From Pseudonocardia autotrophica (lineage in GTDB: Bacteria; Actinomycetota; Actinomycetes; Mycobacteriales; Pseudonocardiaceae): 64,000 bases of DNA. The position numbers and the translations under genes were made by a program. The notes beneath the pieces are model-generated. The model had not been told where the DNA came from. It saw nothing but the letters and a program-made list of their open reading frames with translations, and did no database searches. Each line of letters opens with the position of its first letter. Within the stretch, counting starts at the first letter, position 1. Shown here piece by piece: positions 9,358 through 16,243 of the stretch. The stretch is from NCBI RefSeq assembly GCF_000717175.1, contig NZ_JNYD01000002.1:124001-188000 (forward strand). Direction: 5' to 3'.

Positions 9358-10161
9358 ATGCCCGACACCCCGACCACTCTCCGGCTGGAGCGCCCCCGCG
9401 AGGGCGTGGTCGTGCTGACCCTGGACCGGCCGGACCGGTACAACGCCATGACGGCCACCATGTTCGCCGAGCTGGAGTCGACGGCCCGGACGCTGGACCG
9501 CGAGCCGGGTCTGCGGGTCCTGATCCTCACCGGCGCGGGCAAGGCGTTCTGCTCGGGCTACGACCTCGCCGACGCCGAGAAGCTCACCGAGCTCGGCGCA
9601 CTGGGCATGCTGGACCTGCAGGAGTCCGCCGCGCGGGCGCTGTCGGCGATCCGCGGCATCCGGGTCCCGGTGATCGCCGCGGTCAACGGCGCGGCCGCAG
9701 GCGGTGGGCTGGCCCTGGCGCTCGCCGCGGACATCCGGCTCGCCTCGCCCCGGGCCAAGTTCAACGCGGCGTTCGTGAAGATCGGGCTCTCGGCGGGCGA
9801 CCTCGGCACGTCCTGGCTGCTCCCGCGGCTGATCGGGCCGGCCGCGGCGGCCGAGTTCGCCTACACCGCAGGCATGATGGACGCCGCAAAGGCCGAGCAC
9901 ACCGGACTGGTCAATGGGGTCGTGCCCGAGGAGGAGCTCCTGCCCGCGGCCCTGGAGATGGCCGAGCAGATCTGCGGCAACTCCCCGGGCGGGGTCCAGC
10001 TGTCGAAGCGGGCCCTGCAGGCCAACATGGAGGCGTCGTCGTACGCGGCGGCGATGGAGCTGGAGAACCGCGGCCAGGCGCTGCTCACCCGCAGCGACGA
10101 CATGACCGAGGCCCTCGACGCCTTCCGCGAGAAGCGCGCGCCGATCTTCACGGGACGCTGA
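9358..10161 (+). CDS. Enoyl-CoA hydratase/isomerase family protein
   Basis: 267-residue crotonase. The motifs include FCSGYDLADAEKL (CoA/oxyanion segment), GAAAGGGLALALAADIRLA, and FVKIGLSAGDLGTSWLLPRLIG in place of the usual E-LGL-P. The ASP/SER-rich GLSAGDLGTSW form is common in actinobacterial EchA paralogues that act as isomerases or on bulky substrates. It is about half identical by eye to the next gene product, suggesting a local duplication. AGAGGAC lies before ATG 9358. Substrate unknown. Confidence 0.84.
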   Translation: MPDTPTTLRLERPREGVVVLTLDRPDRYNAMTATMFAELESTARTLDREPGLRVLILTGAGKAFCSGYDLADAEKLTELGALGMLDLQESAARALSAIRGIRVPVIAAVNGAAAGGGLALALAADIRLASPRAKFNAAFVKIGLSAGDLGTSWLLPRLIGPAAAAEFAYTAGMMDAAKAEHTGLVNGVVPEEELLPAALEMAEQICGNSPGGVQLSKRALQANMEASSYAAAMELENRGQALLTRSDDMTEALDAFREKRAPIFTGR

Positions 10162-10163
10162 CA

Positions 10164-10994
10164 ATGACGACCCTCGAGAACCGACCGACCACACTGATCG
10201 AGCTGGAGACGCTGCTCGTCGAGCTGCGCGGCGACGGCGTGGCCGTGCTGACCGTGAACCGGCCCGAACGCGCCAACTCCCAGACGGCGCGGATGTTCCA
10301 CGAGCACCACGAGGCGGCGCTCGCGCTGCGGGACAGCGGCGCTCGTGCCCTGATCCTGCGCGGGGCGGGGGAGAAGACCTTCTGCTCGGGCTTCGACCTC
10401 GCCGAGATCGGCGCCATCCGCGAGATGGGGGTCCGGGAGTTCCTGTTCTTCCAGGAGGCGGCTGCCGGCGGGCTGGCAGCCCTCCGGGACCTGCCGTTCC
10501 CGGTGATCGCCGCGATCCATGGCCCGGCGGTGGGCGGCGGCCTGGCCCTGGCGCTCACCGCCGACATCCGGCTGGCGGCGCCGACGGCCAAGCTCTCCTG
10601 CGCGTTCGTCCGGGTCGGGCTCTCCTGCGGCGAGCTCGGCACCTCCTACCTGCTCACTCGGCTGCTCGGGTACGGCCGGGCCGCCGAGCTCGGCTTCACC
10701 GGTCGCATCGTGGAGGCACCGGAGGCGGAGCGGATCGGGCTGGTCAACCGCGTCGTCCCGAGCGAGGACCTGTTCGCCGAGGCGGATGCCCTCGCCGGGG
10801 CGATCGCCGCCAACTCGCCCGGGGGCGTCAAGCTGTCCAAACGGGCGCTGCTGCGCAACCAGGAGGTCACCTCCTACGCCGCCGCGCTGGAGCTGGAGAA
10901 CCGCGGCCAGGCACTGCTCACCCGGGCCGACGACATGCCGGAGGCGCTGTCCGCCTTCCTCGAGCGCAGGCCCGCGACCTTCACCGGGAGATAG
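10164..10994 (+). CDS. Enoyl-CoA hydratase/isomerase family protein (paralogue of preceding gene)
   Basis: 276-residue crotonase. Shared blocks with the gene just upstream are FCSGFDLAEIGAI, GPAVGGGLALALTADIRLA, FVRVGLSCGELGTSYLLTRLLG, NSPGGVKLSKRALLRNQE and the C-terminal RADDMPEALSAFLERRPATFTGR pattern, of which parts are almost identical. The two genes are two bases apart. The pair looks like a tandem duplication that may form a heteromer or act on successive enoyl-CoA intermediates. Confidence 0.84.
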   Translation: MTTLENRPTTLIELETLLVELRGDGVAVLTVNRPERANSQTARMFHEHHEAALALRDSGARALILRGAGEKTFCSGFDLAEIGAIREMGVREFLFFQEAAAGGLAALRDLPFPVIAAIHGPAVGGGLALALTADIRLAAPTAKLSCAFVRVGLSCGELGTSYLLTRLLGYGRAAELGFTGRIVEAPEAERIGLVNRVVPSEDLFAEADALAGAIAANSPGGVKLSKRALLRNQEVTSYAAALELENRGQALLTRADDMPEALSAFLERRPATFTGR

Positions 10995-10996
10995 CC

Positions 10997-11953
10997 ATGA
11001 CCGTGACCGACCCCGCCGACGTGCACATCCCCGACCCGGGCTTCGGCCCGAACGACGACCTGCGGCACTGGCCCGCCGAGCCCGGCGGCCGCATGCGGGA
11101 CTCCCTGTTCTGGGAGATGATCATGCCCGACGAGCGGCTCGGGCTGCAGGTCTACCTGTACCTGACCGCGCACGGGAAGACCGGCTACAACGTCTCGATC
11201 TGGGGCCCGGACTCCCAGCCCCTCGCCCTGGACCTCGGCGGCGGCGAGGTCGCCGACGACGTCGACTTCGACGACTTCCGGATCGACGGCCTGCACGTGC
11301 GCCAGCCGGAGCTGCGCCGCACCGCCGAGGTGACCTACGAGAGCGAGAAGGTCCGCCTCGAGTACCGCTTCGAGGCCGTCCAGGACGCGTTCAGCTACCG
11401 GTCCAACCCGGACGGCCTGCCGGAGTGGTTCGCCGCCAACCGGCTCGAGCAGACCGGCCGGGTGTCCGGGTTCCTCGAGGTCGCGGGTCGCCGCATCGAG
11501 TGGGACCGGCGGATGGGGCACCGCGACCACTCCTGGGGCAACCGGGACTGGGGCGTGCCGCACCACTGGAAGTGGTTCGTGGCCTACACCGACTCCGGGC
11601 AGGCCGTGAACGGCTGGATCTGGATCGCCGGCGGCGAGTGGGGCTTCGCGGGGTCGGTGCTGCGCAACGGCGTGACGATCCCCGTGTCGCACATCGAGCA
11701 CCACGCCACCTACCACGACGACATGTCCCAGAAGCGCCTCGAGGCCACACTCGTCGACACGGCGGGCGGCCGCACCGAGGTGACCTTCGACCGCTACGGC
11801 CTGGTCAAGCTGCCCACGAACGACAAGATGGCCACCGAGATCTGGGAGTCGGCCTGCGACGCCACGATCGACGGCGAGCCGGCCGCCGGGCAGTGGGAGA
11901 CGCACTGGCCCCGCGAGTACCTGAACCACCTCGTCGCGAGCAGGAACCGGTGA
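10997..11953 (+). CDS. CrtC/AttH-like lipocalin-fold protein of unknown function
   Basis: 318 residues, no signal peptide. The central GHRDHSWGNRDWG and the aromatic-rich HHWKWFVAYTDSG and NGWIWIAGGEWGF segments resemble the AttH/CrtC (carotenoid 1,2-hydratase-like) double-lipocalin family and related actinobacterial DUF7064/7065-type proteins. CrtC hydrates terminal isoprenoid double bonds without a cofactor. An equivalent reaction on an isopropenyl side chain would suit this operon, but that is inference. The gene sits two bases after the crotonase stop, and its own stop overlaps the next start as GTGA, so it is a true operon member. Confidence 0.6.
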   Translation: MTVTDPADVHIPDPGFGPNDDLRHWPAEPGGRMRDSLFWEMIMPDERLGLQVYLYLTAHGKTGYNVSIWGPDSQPLALDLGGGEVADDVDFDDFRIDGLHVRQPELRRTAEVTYESEKVRLEYRFEAVQDAFSYRSNPDGLPEWFAANRLEQTGRVSGFLEVAGRRIEWDRRMGHRDHSWGNRDWGVPHHWKWFVAYTDSGQAVNGWIWIAGGEWGFAGSVLRNGVTIPVSHIEHHATYHDDMSQKRLEATLVDTAGGRTEVTFDRYGLVKLPTNDKMATEIWESACDATIDGEPAAGQWETHWPREYLNHLVASRNR

Positions 11954-12975
11954 GCTCTGCGGACGCGGAGGCCGGCTGGGACTGGTCGGAGGCCGACCTC
12001 GCCGCGCTGGAGGCGTTCCTGGCCAAGCACGGCGTCGCGGACGGGCCGCTCGCCACCCGCCGCATCGGCGACGGGCACTCCAACCTGACCTACCTGGTCC
12101 GCGGTAGCCGGGACGTCGTCGTCCGGCGGCCCCCGCCCCCGCCGCTGCCGCCGGGCGCGCACGACGTCCTGCGGGAGGCCCGACTGCTGGCGGGCCTCGC
12201 CGGGACGGGCGTTCCCGTGCCGGAGGTGCTGGCGACCGCGGAGACCGGCGAGGTGATCGACAGCCCGCTGTATGTGATGAGCCACGTCCCGGGCGCGGTC
12301 GTCACCACCCGCACTCCGCCCGAGCTGGCCGAGCACCGACGGGCGATCGGCGAGTCGATGGTCGACATCCTGGCCCGCCTGCACGCCGTCGACTGGCAGG
12401 CCGCCGGACTGGCCGAGATGGGCAGGCCGGAGGGCTTCAACGGGCGGCACCTGCGCCGCATGCGCCGGCTGGTCGCGGACGCCGACGGGAACCCACCCGC
12501 GGCGTTCGCCGACATCGACGCCTGGCTCGAGGCCCACGTCCCGGCCGAGTCGGGCGCGACCCTGGTGCACAACGACTACCGGCTCGGCAACGTCATCCTC
12601 GGCCCGACGGGCACGGTGGCGGCGGTGCTGGACTGGGAGCTGGCGACGATCGGCGACCCGCTGTTCGACGTCGGCTACTTCCTCGCCTCCTGGCCGGTCG
12701 CGGGGAAACCTCTCACTCCGACCGCCGAGCTGGGCGCGGCCGTCCTGGAGCCCGGATACGCGACGAGGGACGAGCTGGCCGAGCGGTACGCCGGGGCGAC
12801 CGGGCGGGACCTGAGCGGGCTGCGCTGGTACACGGCGCTGGCCCTGTGGAAGCTGGCGGTCCTGTACGAGTACAGCCACCGCCGCGCGACCGCAGGCCAC
12901 GGCGACCCCTACTACGCCGACCCCGGGCTGGTGCAGTCGTTCCTCGCCGCGGCCCACCGGACCGCCGGGATCTGA
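11950..12975 (+). CDS. APH-like phosphotransferase (ACAD10/11-type kinase domain)
   Basis: 341 residues of the aminoglycoside-phosphotransferase/choline-kinase fold. The N-terminal GDGHSNLTYLV loop, the catalytic LVHNDYRLGNVIL (HxDxxxxN) and the metal-binding LDWELATIGDPLFDVGY are intact. Bacterial relatives found in fatty-acid operons match the kinase half of animal ACAD10/ACAD11, which phosphorylates 4-hydroxyacyl-CoAs so that a dehydrogenase partner can eliminate phosphate. Antibiotic resistance is unlikely here. GTG 11950 overlaps the upstream stop. It is the last gene of the operon, before a strong terminator. Confidence 0.82.
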   Translation: MSSADAEAGWDWSEADLAALEAFLAKHGVADGPLATRRIGDGHSNLTYLVRGSRDVVVRRPPPPPLPPGAHDVLREARLLAGLAGTGVPVPEVLATAETGEVIDSPLYVMSHVPGAVVTTRTPPELAEHRRAIGESMVDILARLHAVDWQAAGLAEMGRPEGFNGRHLRRMRRLVADADGNPPAAFADIDAWLEAHVPAESGATLVHNDYRLGNVILGPTGTVAAVLDWELATIGDPLFDVGYFLASWPVAGKPLTPTAELGAAVLEPGYATRDELAERYAGATGRDLSGLRWYTALALWKLAVLYEYSHRRATAGHGDPYYADPGLVQSFLAAAHRTAGI

Positions 12976-12982
12976 GCCACAA

Positions 12983-13024
12983 CGCGAACGCCCGCCCCGA
13001 TCGGATCGGGGCGGGCGTTTCGCG
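12983..13024. terminator. Bidirectional hairpin terminator
   Basis: A 16-bp perfect stem (12987-13002 with 13004-13019), extended by CGCGAA/TTCGCG across a one-base bulge, lies between the convergent genes ending at 12975 and 13036. A short T-run (TTT) follows the right arm and an A-pair precedes the left arm, so it can serve both strands. Confidence 0.85.
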
Positions 13025-13035
13025 TGCGGGGTGGC

Positions 13036-13938
13036 TCAGCCGCGCTGGGCCTTCGAGGCTGCGCTGGCGGCCTTGCTCTTCTCCTTCGCCGCCGCCCAGT
13101 CCTCGGCGGTCATCGAGGTCAGGCCGGCGAACGTGCCCGGACCGGCGAGCATCTGCCCGCCGTCCATCGCGATGGTCTGCCCGGTCAGGTAGTCGCAGGC
13201 GTCGGACAGCAGGAAGATCGTCAGGTTCGCCAGCTCCTCCACGGTCCCGGTGCGGCCCATGGGGATCTGGTCCGCCTGGGTCGCCCCGACGGAGCTCCTG
13301 TCCGTGGGGTTGAGCATCTCCCAGGCGTAGTCCGTGGGGATCGGGCCGGGCGCCACGGCGTTGAGCCGGATCCCGTAGCGCGCCCACTCCACGGCCAGCG
13401 ACATCGTCATCGAGTGCACGGCGGCCTTCGCCATCGCGGACGGCGTGACGAACGCCGACCCCGTCCACACCCAGGTGGTGAGCGTGGACAGCACGCTGCC
13501 CGGCAGCCCGGCCGCGATCCAGCGCCTGCCGGCGGCGTGGGTGGTGTGGAACGACCCCTTCATCACCGTGGAGCTGACCGCGTCGAACGCCCGCGGGCTG
13601 AGCGACTCGGTAGGGGCGATGAAGTTGGCGGCCGCGTTGTTGACCACGCTCGTCACCGGGCCGTGCTCCTGCCAGAGCGCCTCCATCGCCGCGTCCACCC
13701 CGTCACCGTCCCGGACGTCCACGGTCTGCACGTGGACGGATCCGGGTCGGGACTGCGAGGCCTCGGCCGCGGCCTCCTCGAGCACTGCCGGACGGCGCCC
13801 CCAGAGGTGGACGGACGCGCCGTGGTCGACGAGGTGCCGGGCGACGCCACGGCCGAGGCCGGTGCCGCCGCCGGTGATGAGGATCCGCTTGCCCACCAGC
13901 AGGTCCGGGGCGAACGGGCTCTTCTTCGGGCTGGTCAT
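13036..13938 (-). CDS. SDR of the 2,4-dienoyl-CoA reductase type
   Basis: 300 residues. The Rossmann motif is ITGGGTGLGRG. The NNAAANFIAPTESLSPRAF block matches the DECR subgroup, in which the YxxxK tyrosine is replaced; here the segment reads TPSAMAKAAV, keeping the lysine. LAVEWARYGIRLNAVAPGPI and MDGGQML complete the fold. DECR enzymes reduce 2,4-dienoyl-CoA with NADPH, removing a badly placed double bond so beta-oxidation can continue. That suits an unsaturated ring or isopropenyl substrate. Its start overlaps the dehydrogenase stop (ATGA). The C-terminal ~25 residues are Ala/Lys-rich. Confidence 0.8.
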   Translation of the reverse strand: MTSPKKSPFAPDLLVGKRILITGGGTGLGRGVARHLVDHGASVHLWGRRPAVLEEAAAEASQSRPGSVHVQTVDVRDGDGVDAAMEALWQEHGPVTSVVNNAAANFIAPTESLSPRAFDAVSSTVMKGSFHTTHAAGRRWIAAGLPGSVLSTLTTWVWTGSAFVTPSAMAKAAVHSMTMSLAVEWARYGIRLNAVAPGPIPTDYAWEMLNPTDRSSVGATQADQIPMGRTGTVEELANLTIFLLSDACDYLTGQTIAMDGGQMLAGPGTFAGLTSMTAEDWAAAKEKSKAASAASKAQRG

Positions 13939-15092
13939 GAGCGCTCCTTCGCGGCCGGCGACCGCAGACCGCGGCTGATGATCTCGCGCTGGATCTCGTT
14001 GGTCCCGCCGTAGATCGGTGGGGCGAGGGCGCGACGGACCTGGCCCTCCATGCCGTACTCGCGGGCGTAGCCGTACCCGCCCATGAGCTGCATGGCCTCC
14101 AGGGTGGCCCGCTTGGCGACCTCGGTGCTCTTCAGCTTGGCCATGGACGAGCGGGTGCCGAGGTCGGCCTCCTCGCCGGCGTCGATCCGGTCGGCGAGGT
14201 CGTAGAGGAAGGCCCGGCAGTGCTCGATCTCCGTGGCGAGGTCCGCGAGCCGGTGCCGGACGGCCTGGAACGAGCCGATGGTCCGGCCGAACTGCTCGCG
14301 TTCCGCGGTATAGGCCACGACGTCGTCGAGGGCGCGCTGAGCGGCCCCGACCGACATCGCGGCGATGATCACCCGCTCGACACCGAGGCCGCGGTTGAGG
14401 TGCTCCCAGGCCGCGCCCTCGGTGCCGACGACGGCGGAGGCCGGCACCCGGACGTCGGTGAAGAAGACGTCGTTGACGACGTGCCCCTCCATCGTGTCGA
14501 TCCCGCGGATCTCCAGGCCCGGGGCTGTTCCCTCCACCATGAACAGCGTGAGGCCCTTGTGCTTCGGGCCGCTCGCGTCGGTGCGCGCCAGGACGAGCAG
14601 GTGGTCGGCCAGGTGCGCCACGGAGGTCCAGGTCTTCTGGCCGTTCAGCACGTAGTCCGCACCGTCGGCCCGGGCCTGCAGCCGGGCCGAGGCCAGGTCC
14701 GTCCCGGCCCCCGGCTCGGACAGCGAGATGGCCTCGACACCGCCGGCACAGAGGTTCTCGACGATCGCCCGGCGCTGTTCCGCGGTGCCGTACCTCAGGT
14801 ACGTCTGAGCCGCCGTCAGGCCGGTCGAGTAGCCGGAGATGGGGGCGAGGCCGCGGGTGCTCTCCTCGAGGAACAGGCACTCGTCGACGAACGAGCCGCC
14901 GATCCCGCCGTCCTCCTCCGGCAGCGAGATGCCCAGCCAGCCCAGGCCGGCGATCTTCCGGAGGAAGTCGGGGCTGTTGGTCTCCGCACCGCCCTCGGTC
15001 AGGGCGTCCCGCTGGGCCGGCGTGCCGCACTCGCGCGCACAGAACTCGCGGACCGCCTGGGCGAACCGCTGCTGTTCCGGGGTGAACCGCAT
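13935..15092 (-). CDS. Acyl-CoA dehydrogenase
   Basis: 385 residues, full-length ACAD. ISLSEPGAGTDLASARLQ and QKTWTSVAHLAD bind FAD and substrate, EREQFGRTIGSFQAVRHRLAD starts the C-terminal bundle, and MGGYGYAREYGMEGQVRRA leads to IYGGTNEIQREI. The catalytic YEGT glutamate is a glycine (YGGT), a known branch of ACADs whose base sits elsewhere. It is the middle gene of the reverse operon, one base downstream of the BadI-like gene. It may desaturate a different intermediate from the enzyme at 572. Confidence 0.9.
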   Translation of the reverse strand: MRFTPEQQRFAQAVREFCARECGTPAQRDALTEGGAETNSPDFLRKIAGLGWLGISLPEEDGGIGGSFVDECLFLEESTRGLAPISGYSTGLTAAQTYLRYGTAEQRRAIVENLCAGGVEAISLSEPGAGTDLASARLQARADGADYVLNGQKTWTSVAHLADHLLVLARTDASGPKHKGLTLFMVEGTAPGLEIRGIDTMEGHVVNDVFFTDVRVPASAVVGTEGAAWEHLNRGLGVERVIIAAMSVGAAQRALDDVVAYTAEREQFGRTIGSFQAVRHRLADLATEIEHCRAFLYDLADRIDAGEEADLGTRSSMAKLKSTEVAKRATLEAMQLMGGYGYAREYGMEGQVRRALAPPIYGGTNEIQREIISRGLRSPAAKERS

Positions 15093-15093
15093 G

Positions 15094-15894
15094 TCAGTGC
15101 GTGCGGTACTTGCCGAAGACGGGCTGGCGCTTCTCGTTGAACGCGGTGATGCCCTCGCGGGCCTCGTCGGTCTCGCCGAAGAGCTTCAACGTCGTGTAGG
15201 CCATGTTGCCGATGCTGATCAGGTGCTCCGTGTCGGTGTTGAAGGACTGCTTGAGCACCTTGAGGGCGGTGGGGGAGTAGGCGAGCATGGTGTCGGCCCA
15301 CTCGCGGACGGCGTTGCGCAGCTCCGCCGCCGGAACGACCTTGTTGACCAGGCCCCAGTCCTGCGCCTCCTCGGCGGAGAGCCTGCGGAGCATGAACCAG
15401 ATCTCCCGGGCGCGCTTCTCGCCGACCACACGGGCGAGGTAGCCGGACCCGAGACCGGCGTCGAAGGAGCCGACACGCGGCCCGTTCTGCCCGAACGTCG
15501 CGGTGTCCGCGGCGATGGTCAGGTCGGCCAGCACGTGCAGCACGTGCCCACCGCCGATGGCGATGCCGTTCACCGCGGCGACGACCGGCTTGGGCACGTC
15601 GCGCATCACCCGGTGCAGGGCCTCGACCTCGAACAGGCCGGACTCGGAGGGGCCGTAGTCGCCGGTCTCCATCCGCTGCTTCTGGTCGCCGCCGGAGCAG
15701 AACGCCTTCTCGCCCGCGCCGGTCAGAGCGATGACGCCCACCTCGTCGTCAGCCCACGCAAGCTTGAAGGCGAGGACGAGCTCGTCGACCGTGCGGGCGC
15801 GGAACGCGTTGTAGCGGTCGGGGCGGTTGATGGTGATCCACGCCAGGCCGTGGTCGACCTCGTAGACGACGTCGGTGAACTCCTCGGGCTTCAT
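15094..15894 (-). CDS. BadI-like 2-ketocyclohexanecarboxyl-CoA hydrolase
   Basis: 266-residue crotonase and first gene of the reverse operon. Motifs are [64 protein letters not shown] in parts, SPTALKVLKQSFN and a C-terminal TDEAREGITAFNEKRQPVF. From memory, the VVGEKKAREIWYM, SPTALAIAKRSFNMDT and TDESREGVKALQEKRKPEF blocks of R. palustris BadI align closely, better than MenB does. BadI hydrolyses 2-oxocyclohexanecarboxyl-CoA to pimeloyl-CoA. It is the better ring-cleavage candidate of the two BadI/MenB-like genes here. Confidence 0.82.
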   Translation of the reverse strand: MKPEEFTDVVYEVDHGLAWITINRPDRYNAFRARTVDELVLAFKLAWADDEVGVIALTGAGEKAFCSGGDQKQRMETGDYGPSESGLFEVEALHRVMRDVPKPVVAAVNGIAIGGGHVLHVLADLTIAADTATFGQNGPRVGSFDAGLGSGYLARVVGEKRAREIWFMLRRLSAEEAQDWGLVNKVVPAAELRNAVREWADTMLAYSPTALKVLKQSFNTDTEHLISIGNMAYTTLKLFGETDEAREGITAFNEKRQPVFGKYRTH

Positions 15895-15947
15895 GCGTGC
15901 CTCTTTCTTCGGCGATGAGAGCGGGCCTGGGCCGACGCTAGCCCGTG

Positions 15948-15963
15948 TGAACGATCGTTATCA
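15948..15963. promoter_or_regulatory. TetR-like palindrome
   Basis: TGAACGATCGTTATCA contains the perfect palindrome AACGATCGTT, 54 bases upstream of the reverse operon start. A related TACGATCGTT lies at 17635, and TTACGATCGA overlaps the promoter region at 527. TetR-family repressors bind such sites. No TetR gene is in the window. Confidence 0.4.
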
Positions 15964-16030
15964 ACACTCACGACGATGCCATGTCAGGGTTGTGCAAGGA
16001 GCTGAACGGCAGTTCCAGGCCTGCTCAAGT

Positions 16031-16045
16031 TTTGGCCCGACCTTT
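16031..16045. promoter_or_regulatory. FadR/GntR-type operator copy 3
   Basis: TTTGGCCCGACCTTT, followed by ATACCAT, lies between the divergent BadI-like operon and the MFS gene. Core TGGCC-C-GACC fits the five-copy motif. Confidence 0.5.
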
Positions 16046-16133
16046 ATACCATCGAGCCGAAGTGACGACGAGGGTCGCGACGCATGAGACGGACGCTCAC
16101 GCCCTGGAGGCGGCGCTCGCCGACCGACCCGAC

Positions 16134-16166
16134 TTTGGCATGACCATAGAATTTGGCCAGACCATA
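16134..16166. promoter_or_regulatory. FadR/GntR-type operators copies 4 and 5 (tandem)
   Basis: TTTGGCATGACCATA (16134-16148) and TTTGGCCAGACCATA (16152-16166) are tandem, 18 bases apart start to start, and identical at 13 of 15 positions. The second has the near-perfect inverted repeat TGGCC-A-GACCA. They lie 78-110 bases before the MFS start. The in-frame upstream ATG at 16166 overlaps copy 5, which argues against its use as a start codon. Confidence 0.6.
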
Positions 16167-16243
16167 TGATGCGATGTCCCGGTTCGGACCACCCTGGCAC
16201 CCGCGCCGCCTCCGAGCGTGGCGCTCGCAGACAGGACAACGTC

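Noticed and set aside
11950..12975. Aminoglycoside resistance gene
   Set aside because: APH fold is shared, but sequence features and operon context match acyl-CoA-linked kinases.
16166..16243. Upstream ATG (16166) as MFS start
   Set aside because: It overlaps operator copy 5 and would add a charged leader before the first membrane helix.
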